A stretch of 64,000 nt of DNA from Staphylococcus caprae (GTDB taxonomy: Bacteria > Bacillota > Bacilli > Staphylococcales > Staphylococcaceae). The stretch covers positions 1-64,000 of the forward strand of contig NZ_PPRT01000005.1 in the NCBI RefSeq assembly GCF_002902725.1, read 5' to 3'. Below the pieces are notes generated by a model. It worked only from the letters and a program-made list of their open reading frames with translations. It was not told where the DNA came from and did not search any database. Shown one piece after another: positions 47,693-57,032 of this stretch (the first letter of the stretch is position 1; every line of letters starts with the position of its first letter). Position numbers and translations under genes: made by a program.

Positions 47693-48312
47693 ATTCAAAG
47701 AGAGAATTTCCAGAAGAATTTGAACACGTATTAAGAATACAAATTAAATCTAAATTTCATATGCTCCCTTCTGAAGTAGACATTGTATAAATGGAAACTT
47801 AGGAGGGGGTTATTTTATGTGAAATAGATGTTAAATAAATGATTGTGGTTAGCTCAAATCAACATTTATAAATATCGATTTGAATTATGAAACGCTTTAT
47901 CAGTGTAGTCTCTTTTTTATGATTTAAATATAATTAATGGACACTAGAGATGACACTGTGCTATTGTGACTTGATGTTTTAAATAGAGGGAATTTCAATT
48001 TTTATTACTCAAATATCATGTTTTATAATATATTCGAAAATTATTTATTTATGACAAGAAAAAATTGTTTCAACCGTGTTAAAATAAACATGTTGTCAAT
48101 TTAAATAAATTGAATTGAAAGTATAATTAGGAAGAGTTTTAATTTAACTTTCTAATAGTAATTGAGAGTTTCATTTTCAGAGGAAGAAAATTGTTAAAGT
48201 ATAACTTTCAAGTTACCAATCGTATGAGTATATAAGTATAATTTTAATGGGATAAATGATAAGATAAATTGTTGTAAGCCAAACAGTTTTAGCTAAAGGA
48301 GCGACGCATGTA
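47693..48312. other. 620-base gap before secA, with a decayed coding remnant
   Basis: At 47701-47790 an open frame without its own start encodes about 29 residues ending in a stop. It has charged and hydrophobic residues in protein-like order and begins REFPEEFEHV. It may be the tail of a lost gene. At about 47801 an unused AGGAGGGGG site precedes an ATG followed at once by TGA. The rest is A/T-rich; the secA promoter must lie here but I could not place it. Confidence 0.45.
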
Positions 48313-50847
48313 ATGGGATTTTTATCGAAAATTGTTGACGGCAATAAAAAAGAAACGAAACGCTTAGGAAAATTAGCAGACAAAGTACTCGCATTAGAGG
48401 AAGATACTGCTTTATTAACTGATGAAGAAATTCGTGAAAAAACGAAAGCGTTCCAAAAAGAATTATCAGAAATTGAAGATGTTAAAAAACAAAATGATTA
48501 TTTAGATAAGATTTTACCAGAAGCATATGCACTTGTGCGTGAAGGATCAAAACGTGTATTCAATATGATTCCGTATAAAGTACAGGTCATGGGTGGTATC
48601 GCGATTCATAAAGGCGATATTGCTGAAATGAGAACAGGGGAAGGTAAAACATTAACAGCTACAATGCCTACGTATTTAAATGCGTTAGCTGGACGTGGCG
48701 TTCATGTCATTACTGTCAATGAATATTTGGCAAGTTTTCAAAGTGAAGAAATGGCTGAACTATACAATTTCTTAGGTTTATCTGTAGGACTTAACTTAAA
48801 TAGTAAATCTACTGAAGAGAAACGTGAAGCTTACGCTCAAGATATTACCTACAGTACAAATAACGAACTTGGTTTCGATTATTTAAGAGATAACATGGTG
48901 AACTATGCTGAAGAAAGAGTCATGCGTCCATTACATTTTGCAATCATTGATGAGGTTGACTCCATTTTAATCGACGAAGCAAGAACACCTCTGATTATTT
49001 CAGGAGAAGCTGAAAAGTCTACTTCTTTATACACGCAAGCGAATGTTTTCGCTAAAATGCTTAAAGCAGAAGATGATTATAATTTTGATGAAAAAACAAA
49101 AGCAGTTCATTTAACTGAACAAGGCGCTGACAAAGCTGAACGTATGTTCAAAGTAGACAATTTATACGACGTTCAAAATGTTGAAGTCATTAGCCATATT
49201 AATACGGCTTTACGTGCGCATGTAACGTTACAACGTGACGTCGATTACATGGTTGTTGATGGCGAAGTATTAATCGTTGACCAATTTACAGGTCGTACGA
49301 TGCCGGGTCGTCGTTTCTCTGAAGGATTACACCAAGCTATCGAAGCTAAAGAAGGCGTAACTATTCAAAATGAATCTAAGACAATGGCATCTATTACGTT
49401 CCAAAACTATTTCAGAATGTATAACAAATTAGCAGGTATGACGGGTACAGCTAAAACGGAAGAAGAAGAGTTCCGTAATATCTACAATATGACAGTTACT
49501 CAAATTCCTACTAATAAACCTGTTCAACGTGTGGATAAATCAGACCTTATTTATATCAGTCAAAAAGGTAAATTTGATGCAGTTGTAGAAGATGTTGTCG
49601 ATAAACACAAAAAAGGACAACCTGTTTTACTTGGTACAGTTGCAGTTGAAACGTCAGAATATATTTCTAATTTACTTAAAAAACGTGGTATCAGACATGA
49701 TGTATTAAACGCGAAAAACCACGAACGTGAAGCGGAAATTGTTGCTAATGCAGGTCAAAAAGGCGCTGTTACAATTGCAACAAACATGGCAGGTCGTGGT
49801 ACTGATATCAAACTTGGCGATGGCGTAGAAGAATTAGGCGGCCTTGCAGTTATAGGTACTGAGCGACACGAATCACGTCGTATCGATGACCAATTACGTG
49901 GTCGTTCTGGACGTCAAGGTGATAGAGGTGACAGTCGATTCTACCTCTCATTACAAGACGAATTAATGGTACGTTTCGGCTCTGAACGTCTTCAAAAAAT
50001 GATGAATCGTTTAGGTATGGATGATTCTACGCCAATTGAATCTAGAATGGTTTCAAGAGCGGTTGAATCAGCTCAAAAACGTGTTGAAGGTAACAACTTC
50101 GATGCGCGTAAACGTATCCTTGAATATGACGAAGTCTTACGTAAACAACGTGAAATTATCTATAATGAACGTAACGAAATTATCGACAGTGAGAATAGTT
50201 CACAAGTTGTCGATGCTATGCTTCGTTCAACATTACAACGTGCGATTAATTATCATATTCACGAAGATGACGATAATCCGGATTATGCTCCATTCATTAA
50301 CTATGTGAATGATGTCTTTTTACAAGAAGGCGAGCTAACGGATTCTGAACTCAAAGGTAAAGATTCTGAAGATATCTTTGAAGTGATTTGGGCTAAAATA
50401 GAAAAAGCCTATGCCAAACAGAAAGAAACTTTAGGCGATCAAATGAATGAATTTGAACGTATGATATTATTACGCTCAATCGATAGTCACTGGACTGACC
50501 ATATCGATACGATGGATCAGTTGCGTCAAGGTATACACTTACGTTCATATGCACAACAAAACCCACTTCGTGATTATCAAAATGAAGGTCATGAATTATT
50601 TGATATGATGATGCAAAATATCGAAGAAGATACATGTAAATATATCTTGAAATCTGTTGTTCAATTCGAAGATGATATTGAACGTGAGAAAACGAAAGAC
50701 TTAGGTGAAGCTAAGCACGTCACAGCAGAAGATGGTAAAGAAAAAGTAAAACCTCAACCTATTGTCAAAGGTGATCAAGTAGGACGTAATGATCCTTGTC
50801 CATGTGGCAGTGGTAAAAAATATAAAAATTGCCATGGTCAAGCATAA
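48313..50847 (+). CDS. secA: Preprotein translocase ATPase SecA
   Basis: SecA drives secreted proteins through SecYEG. The 844-residue protein has Walker A MRTGEGKT (about 101-108), [12 protein letters not shown] near 215, the preprotein cross-linking domain, the second helicase half with [10 protein letters not shown], and a C-terminal zinc site [21 protein letters not shown] lies 11 bases before the ATG. This is SecA1, the housekeeping form. It is followed by a repeat-borne terminator at 50875. Confidence 0.97.
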   Translation: MGFLSKIVDGNKKETKRLGKLADKVLALEEDTALLTDEEIREKTKAFQKELSEIEDVKKQNDYLDKILPEAYALVREGSKRVFNMIPYKVQVMGGIAIHKGDIAEMRTGEGKTLTATMPTYLNALAGRGVHVITVNEYLASFQSEEMAELYNFLGLSVGLNLNSKSTEEKREAYAQDITYSTNNELGFDYLRDNMVNYAEERVMRPLHFAIIDEVDSILIDEARTPLIISGEAEKSTSLYTQANVFAKMLKAEDDYNFDEKTKAVHLTEQGADKAERMFKVDNLYDVQNVEVISHINTALRAHVTLQRDVDYMVVDGEVLIVDQFTGRTMPGRRFSEGLHQAIEAKEGVTIQNESKTMASITFQNYFRMYNKLAGMTGTAKTEEEEFRNIYNMTVTQIPTNKPVQRVDKSDLIYISQKGKFDAVVEDVVDKHKKGQPVLLGTVAVETSEYISNLLKKRGIRHDVLNAKNHEREAEIVANAGQKGAVTIATNMAGRGTDIKLGDGVEELGGLAVIGTERHESRRIDDQLRGRSGRQGDRGDSRFYLSLQDELMVRFGSERLQKMMNRLGMDDSTPIESRMVSRAVESAQKRVEGNNFDARKRILEYDEVLRKQREIIYNERNEIIDSENSSQVVDAMLRSTLQRAINYHIHEDDDNPDYAPFINYVNDVFLQEGELTDSELKGKDSEDIFEVIWAKIEKAYAKQKETLGDQMNEFERMILLRSIDSHWTDHIDTMDQLRQGIHLRSYAQQNPLRDYQNEGHELFDMMMQNIEEDTCKYILKSVVQFEDDIEREKTKDLGEAKHVTAEDGKEKVKPQPIVKGDQVGRNDPCPCGSGKKYKNCHGQA

Positions 50848-50874
50848 TTGAAAAATAAGTTATATATAGTAGGG

Positions 50875-50910
50875 AGGCTGGGACATCATTTATTGTCTTA
50901 GCCTTCTTTA
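50875..50910 (+). terminator. Terminator after secA, inside repeat copy B
   Basis: GGCTGGGACA pairs with TGTCTTAGCC through two G-U pairs, followed by TTCTTTAAT. It forms the end of the inverted intergenic repeat. Confidence 0.75.
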
Positions 50911-51060
50911 ATATATGTAGTAGATGTCTAAATTGAAAGTGTGCCTATATCAAACTTCTTTCAACCTCTAGACATCCTTGATGGTGAGGCTCTTACACAG
51001 AGAATTTTTTAAGAAATTTTGCCAATAAGACAAGGTGGTGGGAGACAAGTAAATTTATTT
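50875..51060 (-). repeat. Intergenic repeat, copy B (inverted)
   Basis: This reads as the reverse complement of copy C at 53494-53709: it shares ATTGAAAGT, TATATCAA-CTTCTTTCAA, ACATCCTTG, the GGTGAGGCTC/AGAGCC region, TTTTTTAAGAAAT and AAATTTATTTTGCT-like ends, and its secA-proximal end forms a terminator. The AACTTGCATTGTTTGCA core is changed to GCCAATAAGACAAGGT in this copy. Confidence 0.75.
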
Positions 51061-51226
51061 TGCTTAATGATTCTTCTTTCACACTTCATTTATTATTGTT
51101 GTTTTTAAAATGTGATTGCATATATTAAAGTTGTTGCCTTAATTTTCAAAAATATGAATTTCATGTATGATGTAAATGATACGTGTATAAAACTGCTAAA
51201 GATTGTATTAATAGGAGAGAAAATCA

Positions 51227-52343
51227 ATGGAATTATCAGAAATTAAACGTAATATTGATGAATATCAAAATAACCTTAACCAAATTAGGGGGTCTCTTTG
51301 ACTTAGAAAATAAAGAGACAAATATTCAAGAATATGAAGAAATGATGGCAGATCCAGGATTCTGGGATGATCAAAATAAAGCACAAGATATTATCGATAA
51401 AAATAATGCATTGAAATCTATCGTCAATGGTTATCATGATTTAGCCAATGAAGTTGAAGATATGAGTGCGACAAGAGAATTGCTTCAAGAAGAATATGAT
51501 GAAGATATGAAAGCAGAACTTGAAGAGGAAGTTATCCAATTTAAAGAGAAAATGGATCAATATGAGTTGCAATTATTACTTGATGGACCGCATGATGCGA
51601 ATAATGCGATTCTTGAACTTCACCCTGGTGCTGGCGGTACAGAATCTCAAGATTGGGCGAGCATGTTATTAAGAATGTATCAGAGATATGGTGAACAAAA
51701 AGGCTTTAAAGTTGAAACAGTTGATTACCTTCCAGGAGATGAAGCTGGAGTAAAGAGTGTGACACTGTTAATTAAAGGTCACAATGCATATGGCTATTTG
51801 AAAGCTGAAAAGGGTGTTCATCGATTAGTAAGAATTTCTCCATTCGATTCTTCAGGTAGACGTCATACATCTTTTGCATCTTGTGATGTAATTCCTGATT
51901 TTGATAATGATGAAATCGAAATAGAAATTAATCCGGATGATATTACAGTAGATACATTTAGAGCTTCGGGTGCAGGCGGTCAACATATTAATAAAACAGA
52001 GTCTGCGATTAGAATTACGCACCATCCAACTGGTATCGTCGTTAATAACCAAAATGAACGGTCCCAAATTAAGAACCGTGAAGCCGCAATGAAGATGTTG
52101 AAATCGAAGTTATATCAACTTAAGTTGGAAGAACAAGAACGTGAGATGGCTGAAATTCGTGGTGAACAAAAAGAAATAGGTTGGGGCAGTCAGATTCGAT
52201 CATACGTGTTCCATCCATATTCAATGGTTAAAGATCACCGCACAAATGAAGAAACAGGTAAGGTTGATGCTGTAATGGATGGCGAAATCGAGCCATTTAT
52301 TGAAGCATATTTAAGAAAAGAAATGGATAATCAAGATTCATAA
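51227..52343 (+). CDS. prfB: Peptide chain release factor 2, with programmed +1 frameshift
   Basis: RF2 releases the peptide at UAA and UGA. Translation starts at ATG 51227 with AGGAGAG upstream and reads 24 codons to a TGA at 51299-51301. A +1 shift at the CTT-TGA slip site continues to 52343, giving about 371 residues. The shift is promoted by the AGGGGG Shine-Dalgarno-like stretch just before it. Domain marks: the SPF-like codon-recognition segment near 205 ([10 protein letters not shown]) and the GGQ motif in [16 protein letters not shown]. The autoregulatory stop measures RF2 level. Confidence 0.95.
51285..51302 (+). other. prfB programmed frameshift site
   Basis: AGGGGG TCT CTT TGA C is the classical RF2 frameshift signal: an internal Shine-Dalgarno-like element three bases before the CTT codon, followed by UGA and C. 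Confidence 0.93.
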
Positions 52344-52353
52344 TTTAAATATC

Positions 52354-52396
52354 ACCTCATTTATTAGTTATTTATTGCTAGTAAATGAGGTTTTTT
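52354..52396 (+). terminator. Intrinsic terminator of prfB
   Basis: ACCTCATTTA pairs with TAAATGAGGT, followed by six T residues. Confidence 0.9.
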
Positions 52397-52585
52397 CTTG
52401 TCAGGAACATGTTCGAGTGGATAGTTAGAGATATTTAATTTTAAATAATAATATGTAGTCTGCAACTTATAATGTTACTGGAGCGTTTTGTTTATTCTCA
52501 AAAGTAACCCTTTACTCCTTTATGATAGTAATAGTTAGCCACAATTATGTAGGTAACATGATGAAATTTACTTTTTAACTGTTAT

Positions 52586-52602
52586 ATTACATCGCTATAA
52601 CA
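52586..52602 (-). promoter_or_regulatory. Putative WalR box upstream of the LysM-CHAP gene
   Basis: The minus strand reads TGTTAT-AGCGA-TGTAAT, an exact fit to TGTWAH-N5-TGTWAH, about 80 bases before the ATG. A TATATT lies at about 52629. Staphylococcal LysM-CHAP genes are known WalKR targets. Confidence 0.7.
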
Positions 52603-52679
52603 ATACACTTTTCAAAAAGGCATTGTGCTATATTAAGACTTGTAAATTTAGAACAAACTAGCAAAGGAATGACAACTAG

Positions 52680-53471
52680 ATGAAAAAATCGCTAACTGTA
52701 ACTTTTAGTTCGATTGCAGCTTTTTTTGCAATCAACACTGCAGCTAACGCTCAAGAAACAGAGGCGTCTCAACAAGACGTAAATTCACCAGACGTTGTTT
52801 CAACGAATCAATCTAACTTAGGTACTTATATCGTAAAAGCAGGAGATTGCTTATATAATATTGCTTTAGACCACGGTATTACTTTAGATCAATTATATGC
52901 ATTAAACCCAGGTATTCAACCACTTATTTTCCCTGGAGATAAAATCGTAGTTTCTGAAAATGCAGCAACTGCTCAATATCATGTGACTTCTACAGAAAGT
53001 AATGAAACACCAGTTTCTCAAGCATCTTTTGAATCTACAGCAACAGATGAATCAGGCGTAACATATGAAAATTATGAAACACCAATTAATGTTTCACAAA
53101 CATCATATGATGGCTTAAAAGGTATCTCTAATGCAGGTAACCTCTATACTGATGGGCAATGTACTTACTATGCATTTAATCGTCGTGCTGAATTAGGTAA
53201 ACCAATTGGTAGTTTATGGGGAAATGCTAGCAACTGGGCAGCATCTGCGAGCCAAGCTGGTTTCAATGTTAATAACACACCTGAAGTCGGTGCAATCTTC
53301 CAAAGTGGACCAGGACAAAATGGTGCAGGTGCATATGGTCACGTAGGTGTAGTTGAGTCAGTAAATCCTAACGGTACATTAACTGTTTCAGAAATGAACT
53401 GGAACGGTGGAGTCAACGTTAAATCATATAGAACAATCTATAATCCTGGTTCATACAGTTATATTCATTAA
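52680..53471 (+). CDS. Secreted LysM-CHAP cell-wall hydrolase
   Basis: The 263-residue protein has a signal peptide (residues 1-24, cleaved after ANA), one LysM domain (about 48-93, GTYIVKAGDCLYNIALDHGI) and a C-terminal CHAP amidase/endopeptidase domain (about 145-263). The CHAP catalytic Cys is in YTDGQCTYYAFNRR and the His in GHVGVVES. Such enzymes cut peptidoglycan during growth and cell separation. AAAGGAATGAC precedes the ATG. A WalR-like box upstream supports WalKR control. The nearest known relatives are SsaA-like proteins. Confidence 0.9.
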   Translation: MKKSLTVTFSSIAAFFAINTAANAQETEASQQDVNSPDVVSTNQSNLGTYIVKAGDCLYNIALDHGITLDQLYALNPGIQPLIFPGDKIVVSENAATAQYHVTSTESNETPVSQASFESTATDESGVTYENYETPINVSQTSYDGLKGISNAGNLYTDGQCTYYAFNRRAELGKPIGSLWGNASNWAASASQAGFNVNNTPEVGAIFQSGPGQNGAGAYGHVGVVESVNPNGTLTVSEMNWNGGVNVKSYRTIYNPGSYSYIH

Positions 53472-53493
53472 ACTATCATTTGAAATTAAGAAG

Positions 53494-53709
53494 TGGGACA
53501 GAAATATAATTTAGTAAAATTAATTTCGGTCTCCTGCACCCAACTTGCATTGTTTGCAGTATTTCTTAAAAAAGAAGTTCACTATGTTGGGGCTCTGCCA
53601 ACAAGGATGATTAGGATTGAAAGAAGCTTGATATCAGTGAACTTTCAATTCAGTCATCTACTATCAATATGTTAAAGGAAGCTGAGATCATTATCTTGGC
53701 TTCTTTTTT
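53494..53709 (+). repeat. Intergenic repeat, copy C
   Basis: The best-preserved copy: GTGGGACAGAAAT, TTAGTAAAATTAATTTCG, ACCCAACTTGCATTGTTTGC, TATGTTGGGG, GGATGATTAGGATTGAAA and CTTGATATC, ending with a strong terminator. It lies between the CHAP gene and the YfbR-like gene. Copies A and B are elsewhere in the window. Confidence 0.85.
53678..53709 (+). terminator. Terminator formed by the end of repeat copy C
   Basis: GAAGCTGAGAT pairs with ATCTTGGCTTC over 11 bp (two G-U pairs), followed by six T residues. It would stop the CHAP transcript. Confidence 0.85.
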
Positions 53710-53865
53710 GTTGAAAATAAATCTATAAAATATGAATTTACTTTCAATAATGAGATTGATTGATATAATAACTATAAGTAAAATATCTGCTTTATTAATT
53801 AAATTTGTCAATAAGCGATAACTATAAAAATTAAACTAAGTTCGTGTATGAGGAGGTATCGTGAT

Positions 53866-54507
53866 ATGGGCGTACATCAATACTTTAAAAGACTTTCAGA
53901 TTTAGAAAAATTAATAAGATTGCCAGGAAAATTTAAATACTTTGAGCATAATGTGGCAGCTCACTCCTTCAAAGTAACTAAAATTGCACAGTATTTAGCA
54001 ACGGTTGAAGAATATCATGGCAATGAAATCAACTGGAAAAGTCTGTATGAAAAAGCGCTGAATCACGATTTTGCAGAAGTTTTTACAGGAGACATCAAGA
54101 CGCCCGTTAAATATGCAAGTAGAGAACTGAAGAAATTGTTCTCTCAAGTCGAGGAAGAAATGGTTGATACTTTTATCAAAGAAGAAATTCCTGAACAATA
54201 TCAAAACGTTTACCGAGAACGACTTCAAGAAGGTAAAGATGACTCCTTAGAAGGACAAATACTTTCAGTAGCAGATAAGATTGATTTATTATATGAAACA
54301 TTTGGAGAAATTCAAAAACGTAATCCAGAGCCTTTATTTTTCGAAATTTATGAAATGAGTTTAGAAACAATCATTCAATTTGACCACCTACATTCAGTTA
54401 AAGACTTTATAGATAATGTTATTCCTGAGATGTTAACTGAAAACTTTATTCCTAGAACTGAATTGCGTGAAACTACTATGACAATTTTAAATAGAAGAAA
54501 TGGGTGA
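53866..54507 (+). CDS. HD-domain 5'-deoxynucleotidase (YfbR-like)
   Basis: Start at 53866 (MGVHQYFKRLSDL) has GAGGAGG upstream and gives 213 residues. The metal-binding His/Asp pattern of the HD family is seen in EHNVAAHSFKV (His near 30 and 34) and ALNHDFAEVFTGDIKTP near 70, with the final Asp in VADKIDLL near 140. The family removes phosphate from deoxynucleoside monophosphates. It overlaps the csbA reading frame only at the stop. Function is inferred from the family. Confidence 0.8.
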   Translation: MGVHQYFKRLSDLEKLIRLPGKFKYFEHNVAAHSFKVTKIAQYLATVEEYHGNEINWKSLYEKALNHDFAEVFTGDIKTPVKYASRELKKLFSQVEEEMVDTFIKEEIPEQYQNVYRERLQEGKDDSLEGQILSVADKIDLLYETFGEIQKRNPEPLFFEIYEMSLETIIQFDHLHSVKDFIDNVIPEMLTENFIPRTELRETTMTILNRRNG

Positions 54508-54512
54508 CGATA

Positions 54513-54749
54513 ATGATTTGGTATGCATGTGCCGCCTTTTTTCCTTGTATTTTAGTCGTGCTATTTAGCGTTGTAACGAGAAGTAAATGGATTGGCACAC
54601 TATTAACACTTATATTAATAGGAACATCTATCTATAAAGGATTTTTCCATAATGAATGGATTATTTTTATAGATGTCGTAAGTCTATTGGCAGGCTATTT
54701 GATTATAGATAAATTAAAGTTTCATAAGAACCAAGAAGATTCTCGTTAG
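54513..54749 (+). CDS. csbA: Small membrane protein CsbA
   Basis: The 78-residue protein starts at 54513 (MIWYACAAFFPCILVVLF) and keeps the SKWIGTLLTLILIGTSIYKG and NEWIIFIDVVSLLAGYLIID pattern of Bacillus CsbA, a sigma-B-linked membrane protein encoded just upstream of uvrB. Three membrane segments are visible. A GTG at 54504 is an alternative start but would overlap the previous gene. The order csbA-uvrB-uvrA is conserved. A terminator follows. Confidence 0.85.
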   Translation: MIWYACAAFFPCILVVLFSVVTRSKWIGTLLTLILIGTSIYKGFFHNEWIIFIDVVSLLAGYLIIDKLKFHKNQEDSR

Positions 54750-54853
54750 GATAATATGAATCGTAAAATAACTAAACATATCTTTTGAAGGTTTAAGAAG
54801 AATGTTTTATAGTATATTTACACATTAAAGACTTAAATTGAATAACTTTTTTA

Positions 54854-54892
54854 AACAAGCATAGTGCATCGCTATGTTTGTTTTTATTTTGA
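54854..54892 (+). terminator. Intrinsic terminator of csbA
   Basis: AACAAGCATAG pairs with CTATGTTTGTT (one G-U), followed by TTTATTTT. Confidence 0.88.
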
Positions 54893-54909
54893 AAATAATC
54901 AATGATAAG

Positions 54910-54923
54910 CGAACAAATGTTTG
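54910..54923. promoter_or_regulatory. LexA (SOS) box of uvrBA
   Basis: CGAACAAATGTTTG fits the LexA consensus CGAAC-N4-GTTCG with one difference. It overlaps the -35 of a probable promoter (TTGCTT at 54921, TAAAAT at 54945), about 120 bases before uvrB. DNA damage should release repression. Confidence 0.85.
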
Positions 54924-55039
54924 CTTTAGAAGATATAAATTTGTTAAAATAGAACATAAATAAAACGTGAAAATTCAGTTCATAAACATGCATGTTAAAC
55001 TAAATATAAGCGATAAATAAATAGGAGGCGTATGTCAGA

Positions 55040-57025
55040 ATGGTCGAACACGTTCCATTTAAGTTGAATTCTGAATTCGAACCACAAGGGGATCAACCAC
55101 AAGCAATACAAAAGATTGTTGATGGAGTAAATGAGGGGAAACGCCATCAAACGTTATTAGGGGCTACAGGAACTGGTAAAACATTCACCATGAGCAACGT
55201 GATCAAAGAGGTTGGTAAACCTACATTAATCATTGCACATAACAAAACATTAGCTGGACAACTTTACAGTGAGTTTAAAGAGTTCTTCCCTGAAAATAGA
55301 GTAGAATATTTCGTCAGTTATTATGATTATTATCAACCAGAAGCATATGTACCATCAACTGACACTTTCATCGAAAAAGACGCCTCAATTAACGATGAAA
55401 TTGACCAATTACGTCACTCCGCTACAAGTGCGTTATTTGAGCGTGATGACGTCATTATTATTGCCAGCGTAAGTTGTATTTACGGCTTAGGTAATCCAGA
55501 AGAATATAAAGACTTAGTCGTAAGTGTGCGCGTAGGAATGGAAATGGACCGTAGTGAACTTTTAAGAAAGTTAGTCGATGTCCAATATACACGAAATGAT
55601 ATTGATTTCCAACGTGGTACGTTTAGAGTGCGAGGAGATGTTGTTGAAATATTCCCTGCATCTAGAGAAGAAATGTGTATTCGTGTTGAATTCTTCGGTG
55701 ATGAAGTTGACCGAATTAGAGAAGTTAATTACTTAACAGGAGAAGTCATTCGCGAACGTGAACATTTTGCAATTTTCCCAGCTTCTCACTTCGTAACTCG
55801 AGAAGAAAAAATGAAAGTAGCAATTGAACGTATTGAAAAAGAATTAGAAGAACGATTAAAAGAATTACGTGATGAAAATAAATTATTGGAAGCTCAAAGA
55901 CTTGAACAACGTACAAATTATGACTTAGAAATGATGAGAGAAATGGGCTTCTGTTCAGGAATCGAGAACTATTCAGTTCACCTTACATTAAGACCTTTAG
56001 GTTCTACACCATACACGTTACTTGATTATTTCGGAGACGATTGGCTTGTAATGATTGATGAATCACACGTTACGTTACCGCAGATTCGTGGTATGTATAA
56101 CGGTGACAGAGCACGTAAACAAGTACTTGTAGATCATGGTTTCCGTTTACCAAGCGCGCTAGATAACCGCCCACTTAAATTTGAAGAGTTTGAAGATAAA
56201 ACAAAACAATTAGTGTATGTATCTGCAACACCAGGACCATATGAGTTAGAACATACTGATGAGATGGTAGAACAAATTATCCGTCCAACAGGATTACTTG
56301 ATCCTAAAGTGGATGTTCGACCAACTGAAAATCAAATTGATGACCTATTAAGTGAAATTCAAGAACGTGTAGAGCGAAACGAACGCGTCTTAGTTACAAC
56401 ATTAACTAAAAAGATGAGTGAAGATTTAACCACATACATGAAAGAAGCGGGAATTAAAGTGAATTACCTTCACTCTGAGATTAAAACATTGGAAAGAATT
56501 GAGATTATTCGTGACTTGCGAATGGGCACATATGATGCAATTGTAGGTATTAACTTGCTAAGAGAGGGTATTGATATACCTGAGGTTTCATTAGTAGTTA
56601 TTCTTGATGCAGATAAAGAAGGATTTTTACGTTCAAATCGTTCACTTATCCAAACGATTGGTCGTGCTGCCCGTAATGATAAAGGTGAAGTTATTATGTA
56701 TGCCGATAAAATCACTGATTCCATGCAATATGCAATTGATGAAACCCAAAGACGTCGGGATATACAAATGGCACATAATGAAAAATATGGTATCACGCCA
56801 CGAACAATTAACAAAAAAATACATGATGTCATTAGTGCTACAGTGGAAAGTGATGAAACGAACGAACAGAAACAAACTGAACTACCTAAGAAAATGACTA
56901 AAAAAGAAAGACAAAAAACAATCGAAAATATAGAAAAAGAAATGAAAAAAGCAGCTAAAGATTTAGACTTTGAAAAAGCAACAGAATTAAGAGATATGTT
57001 ATTTGAATTAAAAGCAGAAGGGTGA
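55040..57025 (+). CDS. uvrB: Excinuclease ABC subunit B
   Basis: UvrB verifies damage and guides UvrC in nucleotide excision repair. The 661-residue protein has Walker A GATGTGKT at 41-48, the beta-hairpin [13 protein letters not shown] near 92-106, motif VI-type QTIGRAARN near 540, and the UVR domain at the C-terminal end. AGGAGG precedes the ATG. A LexA box lies upstream. uvrA follows 7 bases later. Confidence 0.97.
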   Translation: MVEHVPFKLNSEFEPQGDQPQAIQKIVDGVNEGKRHQTLLGATGTGKTFTMSNVIKEVGKPTLIIAHNKTLAGQLYSEFKEFFPENRVEYFVSYYDYYQPEAYVPSTDTFIEKDASINDEIDQLRHSATSALFERDDVIIIASVSCIYGLGNPEEYKDLVVSVRVGMEMDRSELLRKLVDVQYTRNDIDFQRGTFRVRGDVVEIFPASREEMCIRVEFFGDEVDRIREVNYLTGEVIREREHFAIFPASHFVTREEKMKVAIERIEKELEERLKELRDENKLLEAQRLEQRTNYDLEMMREMGFCSGIENYSVHLTLRPLGSTPYTLLDYFGDDWLVMIDESHVTLPQIRGMYNGDRARKQVLVDHGFRLPSALDNRPLKFEEFEDKTKQLVYVSATPGPYELEHTDEMVEQIIRPTGLLDPKVDVRPTENQIDDLLSEIQERVERNERVLVTTLTKKMSEDLTTYMKEAGIKVNYLHSEIKTLERIEIIRDLRMGTYDAIVGINLLREGIDIPEVSLVVILDADKEGFLRSNRSLIQTIGRAARNDKGEVIMYADKITDSMQYAIDETQRRRDIQMAHNEKYGITPRTINKKIHDVISATVESDETNEQKQTELPKKMTKKERQKTIENIEKEMKKAAKDLDFEKATELRDMLFELKAEG

Positions 57026-57032
57026 CGTTTAA

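Noticed and set aside
56470-56832. 120-codon minus-strand frame inside uvrB
   Set aside because: The helicase motifs of uvrB are read on the plus strand; the antisense frame is a shadow.
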